A stretch of 64,000 bases of DNA from Prosopocoilus inquinatus (GCA_036172665.1 CM069872.1:24494001-24558000); one strand, 5' to 3'. Counted from the stretch's first letter, positions 31,635 to 43,075 are shown. Numbers and translations: made by a program. The notes: generated by a model not told the origin, from the sequence alone.

Positions 31635-32139
31635 TGGGGAAATGCCTGTATATTGATTCCCTGGGGGTCGATAAACTTCTAGGAGTTTTTGAGGGGTGGG
31701 TGTTATGGATTCTTACTTAGTAAAGGCCGGTCTGAATAATTAAGAAAAGTAGATTTACAAACAATATTAAATAAATTTGAATTAGCTCGAATAAAAGAAA
31801 TAAAGACGATGAATTGTTCATTAATTCATATTTAAAAAATAAAAACAAAAGAAATTAAATCAATTAAAAGGTCGTTCAATTGATTATAATATTAAAATAA
31901 AGTCAAATGAGGAATAAAAAATAATTGAATCGAATCAAGAAAATGAAAAAGGCAATCGGTTTATAATTATAAAAGAAATGAAATGAAATCAAATGGAATA
32001 AGAGATTGTCAAAAAACCTTACGGATCTGGATAATTAATTATAAGTTATAAAAAAATAAGTAAATTTTGAAGCTAAGGCCAAAAACTTTCATAATTTACG
32101 AATTCTGCGTAAGCCTTAACAAGACTGATTTTATTTCAG
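31635..32139. other. Intronic DNA before bchs exon 6
   Basis: AT-rich with a run of A/T-rich text at 31740-31990; no gene or terminal repeats seen. It ends in TTTTATTTCAG. Confidence 0.6.
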
Positions 32140-32706
32140 ACTAATAGTGTTCGGTGCGGGCAACCATGAGCTAGATTTCATCGGTTGTCTCACATACTGT
32201 CTTCTGCAACTAATGGCAGACATGAAAATCATGTTGGACACGAACATGCGAACTCTCTGGCATGTAAACCCCGGAAGTGATTTAGAATCCTGTGACGAAC
32301 AGTTGAACCAACATCAAGGCAGGAACTTGATGGCCGGTGCCGCACTGAGAGTGTGGGAAGAACTGTACGTGTGTAAGAAGCCTGCTATTGAGGAAGTGTT
32401 CAAAATTACATTGATTCCACCAAGTCCTAATGCTAAAGCGCCTGATTTGATAAGCGTAAGGGAACAGATACATGAAGCAGCAACAAAACTCTGGCTCAGT
32501 TACATAGATAGCGAACGTAAAGCAAGTTACAGGGTTCCTTGGGAATTACACAATCAAATACAGTCTAAAATACACAAGGTTACAGGTGGTTTGACGAGAT
32601 TGGCTAGCAGGACGAAAGTGAGGAAAGATGATGTCACTCGAATGCGTATTCGCATGAGCAAACGCCAAGCACTATCTTGGATTTTAAATCATATCCACTT
32701 GATCAA
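32140..32706 (+). CDS. bchs: bchs exon (window exon 6)
   Basis: 567 nt. The first base completes an Arg codon; it ends two bases into a Lys codon at GTAAGT. It reads LIVFGAGNHELDFIGCLTYC, then MRTLWHVNPGSDLE, NLMAGAALRVWEELYVCKKP and ISVREQIHEAATKLWLSYID, matching WDFY3 upstream of its PH domain. A basic stretch (RTKVRKDDVTRMRIRMSKRQ) follows. The downstream intron is 56 bp. Confidence 0.94.
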
Positions 32707-32762
32707 GTAAGTAAATTTTTGAGAATGATAAAGTTTCGTTAAACAAATTAAACATTCTGCAG

Positions 32763-33030
32763 AGAATTAGCAGAAATGCGAAAGAGCCAACATCAGAATA
32801 CCACACAGCATACGCAGAGGTACGTCCATCAAGAGTGGTTGCAGACAGAAACTGAATTGACGAGAGAGAGGGGTTTGTGGGGTGCAACCTCTCCTTGTCA
32901 CTTGGATAAATGGATGTTAGATATGACCGAAGGGCCTCACCGAATGAGGAAGAAGACAATGAAGAATGATTTGTTTTATTTGCAATATCCGTATCGTCCA
33001 GAAGTTGAAAAAGGAATGTTAAAGTATAAG
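32763..33030 (+). CDS. bchs: bchs exon (window exon 7)
   Basis: 268 nt, phase 0 at its end. It contains QRYVHQEWLQTETELTRERG, LWGATSPCHLDKWMLDMTEG and PHRMRKKTMKNDLFYLQYPY, the strongly conserved block that leads toward the PH-BEACH domain in WDFY3/bchs. The donor is GTGAGC. Confidence 0.95.
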
Positions 33031-33899
33031 GTGAGCACGTTTTGTGATAGTAGTACGGATTTAGTATATTTTTTTTCTACGACCCTTTATGAAAAGATAT
33101 TCTATTGTCACTGTATACTTCTAGCGAAAGTTTGATTTCCGTAACTAGTGAGGAAAAATCTCGTAATATAAAGTGTTCATTTCAATTTGTGGTCTAGTGA
33201 GCTTTGATGGCTGTGTACGTATATCGTAGCGTGTATGTCAACACGTAGTCTGTTTACTGGCGTTTGTCAAACACAAGTATTCTGTTAAATCGTGTTTAAA
33301 ACGAACGTGTATACGTTGTTCACAAATTAAAAAACCACCACCTGTTGCATTACGTTGGTATAAAACATAAGTCCCCTATAGAACATTATCAAAATATTAA
33401 GTTGGCAGGTAAAAGGTAAACCATGAATCTATCATAATTATTAAATTTAGAATCAGGGATTTAGTTCCGAACGTATAATCTTATCGTTTATTTCAAACAT
33501 TGTCAATTTTGTTACCAAATTTTTAACTAGGATACTGTTGCCGGTTGTATTTTTCACAAAGCAAAACCGTCTGTGCTCTTTTAATTTGTGAACAAATTAG
33601 GTGCTTTCTTTCGCTTAAAAGTTTTAATCGTGTTTCAAATAGTTTGGACCTGAATTTCGTAGTTGTTGCAACAATTATCATGATTTTTGATTCAGAAAAT
33701 GACTTGACTTAGATCTTCCTAATACTCCACCAGAAACAGAAAGCCGAGTCGTAGAAAAAGTACAGTGTTGAACTCGTCGAAATCATTTTCTTAAGCTCGG
33801 GAACATTACCAAACTCGTCAATCCTCGTTTGGTACTGTTCTCTCGCTCAAAAAATGTCACTTTCGGCACTCGTTCAACACTGTACTATTTTGTGTTTAG
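33031..33899. other. Intron between bchs exons 7 and 8
   Basis: No gene. An imperfect inverted pair GTACAGTGTTGAACTCGTCG (33760) and CTCGTTCAACACTGTACTAT (33870) frames a palindromic patch that may be a small MITE. The rest is AT-rich. Confidence 0.5.
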
Positions 33900-34163
33900 G
33901 TTGCCACTAGTCATCACAGCAAAGAGTATTATCAAGCTTTGAAATTAAGAAGATATAATGGGGTCAGTGGACTTACTGAACCTGAGAGAGCAGACAGTGT
34001 TTGTGAAGAAACTAACAGTCCTGTGCCTTTAGCTCCCCTGCCTCCACTTGCCCGGCTAAAATCTGATCCTGATGACCAACAGGATGATAATGACGCGGAA
34101 GAAGAACAACAACCGCCTCCTGATAATCAAACATTGTTAAGACTCTTGGAGGAAAATGAAAAG
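33900..34163 (+). CDS. bchs: bchs exon (window exon 8, last one found)
   Basis: 264 nt, phase 0 to 0. It starts VATSHHSKEYYQALKLRRYN (in WDFY3 the SKEYY block also follows the RMRKK exon). A Pro- and Asp/Glu-rich linker follows, ending NQTLLRLLEENEK, the family's NATLLRLLEE motif just before the PH-like domain. The donor is GTTAGT. The next exon (PH-BEACH) is not found in the remaining 29.8 kb. Confidence 0.93.
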
Positions 34164-34782
34164 GTTAGTTCATATGTTTCAACACCAATTTTTATTAGAT
34201 GATTTTAATTCTCAAATTTGAAAATATACTTACTTGTTTTAAAATTAAGAAGTTAATGTTGATGAAAGTAAAAGCAAAATTAGATTAGGCAGGTCTACAC
34301 GACTTTTGCGCCCGGGAGTTGAGTGCGTTATTATTATAGCTTTAGTGGTACTAAAATGAGAAAAAGACATTTTTTTTTTAAATCTACAGCAAATTCATCA
34401 CATATCTGTTTTTATTTATTTACCATAGAAGTATGCCGTGAAAATTTAGGGAAAAAGTGGTACTTAAGCGAGTAACTAAACTTTGATAATGAAAGTCATT
34501 TTGATTTTGAGTTTAAGGTTACTACAAATAAACCAATGTTGCCATATTTTTGTTCGACACAAGGTGTATGTTTCATTTTTCAAGTTATATTCCCTAATTA
34601 GTCGCTGCAAATTTTTTCCAAACATGTAATTTAAAAATTTGTCCCTATACACTTTTAAGTATTTCTAAATAAAAAGTACGCTTACAAATTTAAAATATTG
34701 TACTCACTGCAAAAATTTTCTCTAAACAATCCATAATTTCCATGTACCCCAAACCTGGTCTGTCCGTTTGATTCCTTACAAA
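34164..34782. other. Start of the last bchs intron
   Basis: No gene seen; AT-rich single-copy-looking text up to the duplication CTTACAAA at 34775-34782. Confidence 0.55.
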
Positions 34783-35690
34783 CAGTGTTGTTAAGTATCT
34801 AGATGCAGGTATCTAGATACAGTATCTAAATACTTTTTGAGTATCTAGATATATATCTCAGATACTACTAAAAAAATGTAACTGTATCTGCGTCTAGATA
34901 CAATCAGTGTATCTATTCATTTGAGATACTAAGATACATTTTAGATACATTTTGAACTTCCATGAAAACAGTAGACCTTGGCGGAAATGCAACCTCCGAT
35001 CTCCTCCGTCTTTCTCTTTTGATTTTCCCCTCTTGTTAATTATGTTTTCCAGTTTATCAAATGACTGTTCTATTTAAAATGCTTGTCAGAAACTTGAAAA
35101 TTATTTTAAAAATTGGGAAAGATAATTGATAATAAGGAGAAAATCAAAAGGAAAAGACTGTATTGTTGATTTTATCAACTTTTCTTGATTATGGGAACGC
35201 TCTCTTAGCTACAACAAGGTTGCAACTAAGGTTCCTAGATTTGACATTTAACTTGTCTGATACGGAAGTAGAGTCATTTCTGTTGACTTGACTTGGTTTC
35301 ATACAAAACTAGGTAATTACTTATCAGCTTATTGATCAACTTAATTACAAAGATAAATTTTCTATTTAAAAAGACATACTGCTGAAAAAAATTTTGAAAA
35401 TTATCACAGATTTTAGTGTGTACATTACACATATTCATACGAAAACTTTTCAATTTTCACAAAAATGTCGATTTGGATCGCAAATAATACTGTACCTCCA
35501 CTACTGCACAGGTTATTGAATTTTACACTTGCAAGTATCTTGATAAACTGCAGATACTTTTTTTTTATATCTGTATCCGTATCTAGATATTTTCCGGAAA
35601 AAGTATCTGTATCTGCATCTAGATACATATTTGTGAAAGTAGCTGCATCTGTATCTAGATACTATTAGAAATGTATCTTTAACAACACTG
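34783..35690. mobile_element. hAT MITE with GTATCTAGATAC arrays
   Basis: The ends CAGTGTTGTTAA and TTAACAACACTG are inverted, flanked by the exact 8-bp duplication CTTACAAA (34775-34782, 35691-35698). Both subterminal zones (34797-34960 and 35530-35680) contain many copies of TATCTAGATA-type palindromes, which may be transposase binding sites. Non-coding: ORFs read on both strands are products of the repeat. Confidence 0.88.
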
Positions 35691-35924
35691 CTTACAAATG
35701 CTTTTTGTATAGCAATTTTCATGTCGCGTCTTACAATTTTCACCATTTGACACAAAATAATTAATTATTTACATAACAAATTGACTTGTAGAATTAACAT
35801 AGGTAGGTACTAGATAAAAACGGATATTTCTTAAAGTTGAGAGTTGACAACTTCGGTTGATCTATCTGATTTGAAGTGTCACATTTTGGCATATATTATA
35901 ATGACATGAAATTAATTTAATTGA

Positions 35925-36330
35925 AATTAATCTCCGCTCACAATAATTATATATCCGTAGATACGTATTTCGGCAGCTAAGCTGCCAACTTCAATACGCT
36001 ACTAACTTAAAAGCACTTAAAAAGATCTGAAAACAACCTACTCGTCCTAATAAAATCATAAAAATGTAAAAACTAACAAAACTCTAATCATTCTAAAAGA
36101 CATATGTCTAAATGTAAGTAAATATAAATTAATATGTATATATATATAAAAAAGTTCTTATTCTAACAAGTAAATAAGTATAAAGTCCCTGTTATTTGAT
36201 ACCTAAAAATCCTGAAAATAAAATAAAATGTATAATTATGTATAAATCGTCAAAAAACAACCTACAGATGAGAGCAAATCAAACCCACACACCACAAGTT
36301 AAGAGCACTTTAGGAAAATTTTATCTTTTA
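35925..36330 (-). mobile_element. PLE family B end, inverted
   Basis: Matches the complement of 15475-15660 and 14820-14936 as one uninterrupted run, so it shows the pre-insertion state of the MITE site. Contains a decayed hammerhead. Beyond 36140 it continues with the CCCTGTTATTTGATACCTAA block. Confidence 0.65.
35955..36005 (-). ncRNA. Degenerate hammerhead, PLE family B, copy 3
   Basis: Minus strand: stems I to III pair as in the copy at 15.6 kb and stem III is ATACGTAT, but the core is TTGAAGT instead of CTGAAGA. Expected to be inactive. Confidence 0.6.
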
Positions 36331-37548
36331 TCTATGTATACATGTATAGAGAAGAGAAATATAACTAATATATAGATCGGAATGTCTTTGAAAAATAAAT
36401 GAGCAAAGCATTGGAGCACCGCTTTGCGACTGGAGTCAAAATTAACGGAATAAATGACTACTTGATCACTACTTAATATTTTTTCCGATTTAATTTAATT
36501 TAATTTTTTAATTTTTACATTGGAAAAGTGTTTAAAGTACGTATATATTCACAAAAACATAGCTAAACAAGCGCAATAAAGAAATAGAAAATCGTTATTT
36601 CTAAAAAAAAATATTAATATTAAAAAATAATTACAAGAGGCACTTGCAGACAATGACTGACACTGATATTTGCAATTATTCCAGAAAAGTATTTTAAAAA
36701 TTGCATTTTTGGAAAGAATAATCGTTAATTTGCTTAAAATGCAATGATTTAATAAGGTTAGATGGAATCTAGCAGCATTTTGAATAGGACTGCATCGGCT
36801 TTAACATTAGAGAGAGAAAGATAATATGAGCATCCCCTAAGAGTAACAAAGATCAGAAATGGCCGATACCACGTGGTTTGCGGCAAATGAAAGCTTAGTT
36901 CAGATGCATCCGGATATGCAAAAAACTAGCCAATCAAAAACAAATCGCAATAAATATTTTGCGTATTCAGAATGCATCTGAACTAAGCTTAATGCGTTTG
37001 CAAACACCGTTGCCATGGCGAATAAGTGGTTGAATGGCGAATTGTCAAAAATTAATGAACTTCGTAATTTATAGATCATATTCCAATTTTAAATTAGACT
37101 ATCGAATCTATTTTTACAATTTGCACATGCGTGTAATACGAAATATATTCAATATTTTAAGTAATTTTAAAATGCGTCTACCCGCTCTGTGGATGGATAC
37201 ATTTACATCTTTTTGTCGCATATTAATGCAATCATCAGCGAAACAAGTAGGTATTCTACATTTTATAAACGCGATTATTGAAATATTATAATAAAAGATA
37301 TTTAAGAAACCTGCCTATCTTTTTAGAGTAAAATAGTCACTTACATAAAACTAAAAATCTAATAAAGTGACATTCAAAATCAATTTAAAACGTCCCGTAA
37401 AAACTAGAAGCGAAATCAGTGGATGTTGAACTTTAATTAAATAGTAAACAAAAACTTGATAAGTCACTTCAAATAACTTAAAATCGAGAAAACGACCCCA
37501 CAAAATCCAATTTGAAAACTGACAGACTAAACGCACAGACAACGAATG
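36331..37548. other. Intronic DNA with one fold-back
   Basis: No gene. A fold-back at 36876-37005 has arms GCTTAGTTCAGATGCAT and its complement, with GTTTGC at both ends. The ORFs at 37034-37291 and 37351-37542 show no known motif and look like chance. Confidence 0.55.
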
Positions 37549-37690
37549 TTTTCACGTTTTGACATTATCAAACTAATTTTGACGTTTTGCCCCAACCCAG
37601 CTGATCGAGGCTAGTTTTCTCTCTCTCTGATGTTCGTCGCGATACCTCTCACTCTACATTCCATCCAACCCATACCAGATCATTGTTAAA
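37549..37690 (-). repeat. Dispersed repeat R150, copy 2
   Basis: Reverse complement of 9092-9215 with few differences, including CTAGTTTTCTCTCTCTCT and GACGTTTTGCCCCAAC. Not flanked here by a mariner or hammerhead repeat. Confidence 0.7.
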
Positions 37691-38210
37691 ACGCTATTTC
37701 TGGTAGTTAGCTTTAACGAATTAATGTAATTGTATCATAATTATCTGTTTTCGTATCATAATTATCAGAATGTAGGTATGTCGCAAATTCGATAACCTTT
37801 TCACAATACTTCAACGCCTCTGTTCAGCCAAAAATTGCATAAAAATTTTCATATTTTATAAATCATTCGAATTGAGAAAATGACACACTTACAACTTGCT
37901 TCTTGTTTTCTTAGAAATCTATGCATTTGACCTTTTGATAGGCAATGTGAAACGTAATAGCAAAACCAAACGATAAGTAACATTTGGGATGAACTCCACT
38001 AACCATAAATGGGAGAAACTGAAGTTTTACAGAAATCCTTCAAATAAAACTTTTTAAGGATAACATTTTTACCGATTCTGACATTTTCAAAACAAACGTC
38101 ACTTGGCAACGAACTACAGGAAATGATCTTAGTGCCTCTTGCGACTGAAGTAAAAAGTAAATTTATAAACCGGATGTGTACATTGAAGATCGCACCCCGT
38201 GGTATATATT
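37691..38210. other. Intronic DNA, no gene seen
   Basis: AT-rich; no terminal repeats or coding signal recognised. Confidence 0.5.
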
Positions 38211-38285
38211 TGGGGATTGATCTGCACATAAACAGAAGAACGGTTACCAGGGGTAACGAATAACAATTTGCACTTGACCTGGAGC
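38211..38285 (+). repeat. Fragment shared with the end of gypsy-1
   Basis: TGGGGATTGATCTGCACATA through CACTTGACCTGGAGC is repeated at 51519-51593 with about three differences. Probably part of an LTR (inference), here as an isolated piece. Confidence 0.65.
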
Positions 38286-38999
38286 TGCCTTAAAACATAT
38301 AAATTTTTACGAGTATTAAATAGTTGTAATTATTAATAAAAGTCATTAATGGCCGGTTTCACAAAGCTTCGTCAAATATTTAAGTTCCGATTAACTCTGT
38401 AACGAATGATTAAATAGGAAAACAACTGCATTTAACTATGATTAAATTAACGATTATTACTAAACGGGTCGCTCTGTAATCGGTCGTCAAATAGTCTTAA
38501 TGCTCCGTTAATGGCCGGTTTCACAAAGCTTTGTTATAGCGTTGATTAACTAATCAACCGTTAAGTTTAATCATTGTTAAAAATTTGATGCTGTTTCACA
38601 AAACAAAAACTATTATGTTAATCTCTGATTAACTAATTGGAGTTTACGTTTGGCAACATCGACAAATTGCCACTTTGACATCGCTTTAAAGTAATCTGTC
38701 GTCATGGCGTCAAGCTTGCTGTCAGGTAGTGTGAGGTTAGAAACTCATAATAAATACATCTTAAGATTCTTCGCATTAGTGCAGTTAATGATTTTTAAAA
38801 ATGAAAAAGGAAAAAAGAAAGGGAGGAAGAAAACTTTAGTGTAGTTGAATTACTTGAACATATATTGCAAAGACACGTTTTCTGTTGCGGCACAGCTCAG
38901 CGGGATTACCATCAGGTGAAATAATTTTAACAGGGGGTACAATCTGTGGTGCCAATGACATGAGAAAACCCTAATGTTAACTTGCGGAGCTTCTTCTAT

Positions 39000-39370
39000 T
39001 GGCAATTTAATTAACTCCTTGCTTTGCCTGGCAATAAGATGAGTGACACGATGAATTATTCTACGTATCGATGTTTCTAAAAGTATCAGGAATCAGCTGT
39101 TGAAATATTTCAGTGGATAATAACGTAAGTTTATCAGCAACTGATTTGTACCATAAAATAAATTTATTTTTGCTTGTTGCAGGTTCTAGTGTCGGACCAA
39201 AGAGTTCCATAACTCCTTTGGAAAAGTGCCAACAGAAGAAGCTTTGCAAGTTAACATCAGGCCATTCTCATGTCATTGGCACCACAGATTGTACCCCATG
39301 TTAAAATTATTTCACCTGATGGTAATCCCGCTGAGCTGTACCACAACAAAAAATGTGTCTTTGCCATATA
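39000..39370. pseudogene. Harbinger transposase relic, rearranged
   Basis: The plus strand from about 39255 reads HVIGTTDCT and, after a one-base shift, VKIISPDGNPAELYHNKKC, matching the VIGAIDCTH...NRK block of the Harbinger nuclease with its first catalytic Asp. The part at 39000-39230 is the complement of 39990-40230, so the copy is an inverted chimera. No intact frame. Confidence 0.65.
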
Positions 39371-39849
39371 CACTGAAAATCTTATAAGACTGCTGGCCGG
39401 TTTCACAAAGCTTCGTTAAATATTTAAGTTCCGATTAACTCTGTAACGAATGATTAAATAGGAAAACAACCGCATTTAACGATGATTAACTTAACGATGA
39501 TTACTAAACGGCTCGCTCTCTAATCGGTCGTCAAATAGTCTTAATGCTCCGTTAAGTGTTTCACAAAGCTCGATTAAGAGATAACGCTTCGTTTACTTCT
39601 GTCTAATCAGGCGTTAGATTAATCGATAGAATTCCAGCGATTAAAAAGTAACGAGTGAATTTTCCATAGTTATTATCAAGCTTTTTTGATATAAAATATC
39701 CTCACATATATCTAAAAAATAATTATAATTTTATTTAAAAATGTAACGTACCTTAAATATTAAAAATAATGACATTTCTGTACTTTTTACTCACTTGGTT
39801 TATTGATTAATTTTTACGACACTATTTCTGAAAATATTTTCAACAACAA

Positions 39850-40350
39850 ACAATTCGAAATTATTTCAAAATGTCTGCAACCTCACTTTCTTCTCTGACG
39901 ATAAATAAATGCCTCCTTAAGGTAGGATTCATTTTATAAGAGACAGAAATAATCCTTTTAATGATTTGGATGATAATGAATTTAACGTTTCGCTTTTCCA
40001 AAGGAGTTATGGAACTCTTTGGTCCCACACTAGAACCTGCAACAAGCAAAAATAAATTTATTTTATGGTACAAATCAGTTGCTGATAAACTTACGTTGTT
40101 ATCCACTGAAATATTTCAACAGCTGATTCTTGATACTTTCAGAAACCATCGATACTTAGAATAATTCGTCGTCACTCATCTTATTGCAAGGCAAAGCAAA
40201 CAATTAATTAAATTGCCAATAGAAGAAGCTCCGCAAGTTAACATTACGCTTTTCTCATGTCATTGGCACCACAGATTGTACCCCATGTTAAAATTATTTC
40301 ACCTGATAGTAATCCCGCTGAGCTGTACCACAACAGAAAATGTGTCTTTG
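39850..40350 (+). pseudogene. Harbinger transposase relic
   Basis: RDRNNPFNDLDDNEF, then RFSKGVMELFGP, resembles the N-terminal part of HARBI1-like proteins, and near 40200-40330 IKLPIEEAPQV with the VIGTTDCT block recurs. Stops and indels throughout; the D-D-E nuclease is incomplete. A closely similar copy is at 58060-58700. Confidence 0.62.
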
Positions 40351-41640
40351 CCATATATGTTCAAGTAATTCAACTGCACTAAAGTTTCCTTCCTCCCTTT
40401 CTTTTTTCCTTTTTCATTTTTAAAAATCATTAACTGCACTAACGCGAAGAATTTAAGATGTATTTATTTATTTTGAGTTTCTAACCTCACACTACCTGAC
40501 TGCAAGCGACGCCATATCGGACAGATTACTTTAAAGCGGTGTCAAAGTGGCAATTTTTCGATGTTGCCAAACGTAAACTCCAATTAGTTAATCAGAGATT
40601 AACATAATAGTTTTTTGTTTTGTGAAACAGCATCAAATTTTTAACACTGATTAAACTTAACGGCTGATTAGTTAATCAACGCTTTAACAAAGCTTTGTGA
40701 AACCGGCCATGCACATAGTAATTATTATCAACGGAAGCTTTATTACAAATTTATTTTATTCGCCATGGTTACCGTGCGTTGTTAGTAATGACATTACTGA
40801 TTTTGAATTGTCAAGTTGAATTAAAGTGTTCTTTCGATTTATTGTAAAATGTATACAACCGCCAAAAAAGTGGAAATGTAGTACACATTATTCTCTAATG
40901 GAGCTTCATTGATAGAGGTCTTTGCGTTATTTGCCGCCATTTTTCCAGATAGATCAATTATTCCCTTTCTTAATACTTCCTATGTGCAATTTGTAAATGA
41001 TTCAGCATTAAGAATTAAGTAGTAACTAGCAACGTAATGTTAAAACCCCTATGTGCAATTTTATATGATTCAGAAATGTATTATCTGTTCACGTAATTTT
41101 CGTCTATGTGCAGCGTTACAAGACTCTCACTGTATATTCAAGTAATTCAACTGCATTAAAGTTTCCTTCCTCCCTTTCTTTTTTCCTATTTCACTTTTAA
41201 AAATCATTAACTGCACTAATGCGAAGAATTTAAGATGTATTTATTTATTTTGATTTTCTAAGCTCACTCTGCCTGACTGCAGGCGACGCCATACCGGACA
41301 GATTACTTTAAAGCGGTGTCAAAGTGGCAATTTTTCAATGTTGCCAAACGTAAACTCCAATTAGTTAATTAGAGATTAACATGGATTAACATAATAGTTT
41401 TTTGTTTTGTGAAACAGCATCAAATTTTTAACACTGATTAAAGTTAACGGTTGATTAGTTAATCAACGCTCTAACAAAGCTTTGTGAAACCGGCCATAAG
41501 AGTTATAACTTGTATATGTGGTAGAAGCCCCCACATATTTGGTGACCCCGACGTGATCCAGGTGAAGTGAAGAGAGAACCCGAAATAATCCAGGTGAAAT
41601 CAAGAAAGAATACGAGAAGAGTTCTACAATCTCTGTCACT

Positions 41641-42481
41641 ATGTCGATTCAGGGCTCAATGTCTAGCCCGGCATCAACAACGAACCCCGATGTCCCAACC
41701 GACCCTGTCAGCCAATCTCAATCCGCAGTAGGTACTGTAGAACGTCTCTCAGTTCCTGCTTCTTGGATGAAAGGGCCTGAATTATGGTTCGCAACCTTAG
41801 AAGCTTAATTACAAATTGCTCGCTTTAGTTCTGACACATCTAAGTTCAATGCGGTAATCTCTAAGCTCGAACAGGATAAATTGATCCTTGTGAAAGATAT
41901 TTGTTTTAAATTCACCGACGATTGACAAGTATGCGACAATCAAAGCATTGTTAAACCGTTTTTCGATCTCAGAAGAACAAAAATTTCGCAAATTGGTGTC
42001 TGGTTTACAATTAGGCGACCGAAAACCTTCCTTTTTACTGGCCGAAATGGAAGCACTTAATCAAGAGAAGTTTGACGCTTGTTCTGTGCGTACATTATGG
42101 CTTGTTCATCTGCCACAACAAATTCAAGTTGCACTAGCTCCTGGTGTATCACTTGACAACACAGCTATAGCACAGTTAGCAGACCGAATTTGGGACATCA
42201 ACCAAACTTCAAACAGCAGAGTGATGGACATTAGTGAACCTAGTTTGACCACTTCAACATTGGAAAAAAAGGTGAACGATTTAACAGCACAAGTGGAATT
42301 ACTTTTGAAGGCACAGAAAACTCCTCGTTCTCGCTTTCGACCTAGGTCTCGTTCTCATCAAAGTTCTCGTCAGCGTTCTGGTTCTGTCAACGACAAATAC
42401 TGTTTTTATCATCGTAAATTTGGCACTAAGGCAAAGAAATGCACAATGCCTTGCAATTTTAAACCAAATCAGGAAAACTAA
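41641..42481 (+). pseudogene. gypsy-1 Gag with CHCC motif
   Basis: ATG 41641 opens MSIQGSMSSPASTTNPDV. A TAA at 41806 replaces what looks like a Gln codon, and a frame change near 41925 moves the reading to LNRFSISEEQKFRKLVSGLQ. The C-terminus has an Arg/Ser-rich stretch and CFYHRKFGTKAKKCTMPC, the CX2HX9CX3C (CHCC) pattern of CsRn1-clade Gag instead of the usual CCHC knuckle. Nucleic-acid binding role. Broken, hence pseudogene. Confidence 0.82.
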
Positions 42482-42519
42482 TTCGTCCTCCAGCACAAAC
42501 GGCGATTGTTGGTGGTGAA

Positions 42520-42846
42520 GGTGTCGCCGTCTTTTTCTTCAAGATAAAAATTTCGGACGACGTTTCCTCATCGATACTGGTGCTGATCTTTCCGTCATCC
42601 CAGCTACGCGCATTGACAAAACTCGTGCATCAGATATCAAGTTGTATGCCGTCAATGGTAGCCGTATTTCAACATTTGGACAAAAGGTGCTTATCCTTAA
42701 TCTTGGATTAAGACGTCCCATTAAATGGATCTTCCAAGTTGCGGATGTTCCGTATGGCTTTATCGGTGTTGATCTGTTACATCACTATCAACTAGTTGTC
42801 GACATCAAGAAACGCTGTATTTCTGACCAAGAAACTGGAACACAGG
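42520..42846 (+). pseudogene. gypsy-1 protease
   Basis: RRFLIDTGADLSVIP is the aspartic protease active site, with FIGVDLLHHYQLVVDIKKR as the flap/ILG-type end. It runs into the BEL LTR at 42847. Upstream it is separated from Gag by a stop at 42479. Confidence 0.82.
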
Positions 42847-43075
42847 TGTTTGAGATTTATTTAGAATGTAGAACTGTACAGATGTTTAAGTTGGTAGCAA
42901 TGCTTTAAGTAGCGTTGACAAAAAAACTTCATGTGGGTGGCCAGCAAGATGGCGAACAATAAAAGGCAGTAAAAAAACGTGCACGTGTTTAATCATTAAA
43001 ACAAATTGATAATTTACAAAAACACCCCAACGCATTACAATCAACAAGAAAGAAAAGTACAATCAAACATAAACA
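42847..43075 (+). repeat. BEL 5' LTR
   Basis: TGTTTGAGAT...CATAAACA, 229 bp. Confidence 0.95.

Larger units (their letters stand above)
1698..34163 (+). other. bchs: bchs (WDFY3/Alfy) gene, internal part, eight exons
   Basis: Eight exons splice into one frame of 1169 codons, with consensus GT/AG at every junction and matching phases. The order and content follow the WDFY3/blue cheese family, large cytoplasmic BEACH-domain scaffolds that link ubiquitinated aggregates to the autophagy machinery. The part shown lies between the N-terminal armadillo-like region and the PH-BEACH-WD40-FYVE end. Both gene ends are outside the window. Intron lengths are 202, 3323, 10325, 56, 14128, 56 and 869 bp, followed by one of more than 29.8 kb. 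All large introns are filled with transposons, yet no exon is disrupted. Confidence 0.92.
38350..41494. mobile_element. Cluster of PIF/Harbinger relics with TGGCCGGTTTCACAAAGC ends
   Basis: At least three left ends (38350, 38517, 39394) and two right ends (about 40709 and 41494) of TGGCCGGTTTCACAAAGCTT are present. The outermost pair is flanked by TAA on each side, the Harbinger-type duplication. The arms include AACTAATTGGAGTTTACGTT and its complement. The segments between are inverted and nested, so individual elements cannot be cleanly separated. Transposase relics lie inside. Confidence 0.65.
41496..42846 (+). mobile_element. gypsy-1 (CsRn1-type), 5' part
   Basis: Begins with a short LTR end and the primer site TGGTGACCCCGACGTGAT (41540), which I associate with tRNA-Trp priming in CsRn1/Kabuki elements. 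Gag and protease follow. Interrupted at 42846 by the BEL element with duplication ACAGG; it resumes at 48677. Most of the 5' LTR is missing, the Harbinger cluster abutting it. Confidence 0.8.

Noticed and set aside
35425..35755. ORFs on both strands with YLDADTDTFS- and SVSRYF-type repeats
   Set aside because: Products of the GTATCTAGATAC palindromic arrays of a hAT MITE.
39061..40164. ORFs MDNNVSLSATDLYHK and KGVMELFGPTLEPATSKNKF occurring several times
   Set aside because: Repeated because the Harbinger relic is repeated; opposite-strand frames of the same DNA, with no evidence that they are proteins in their own right.
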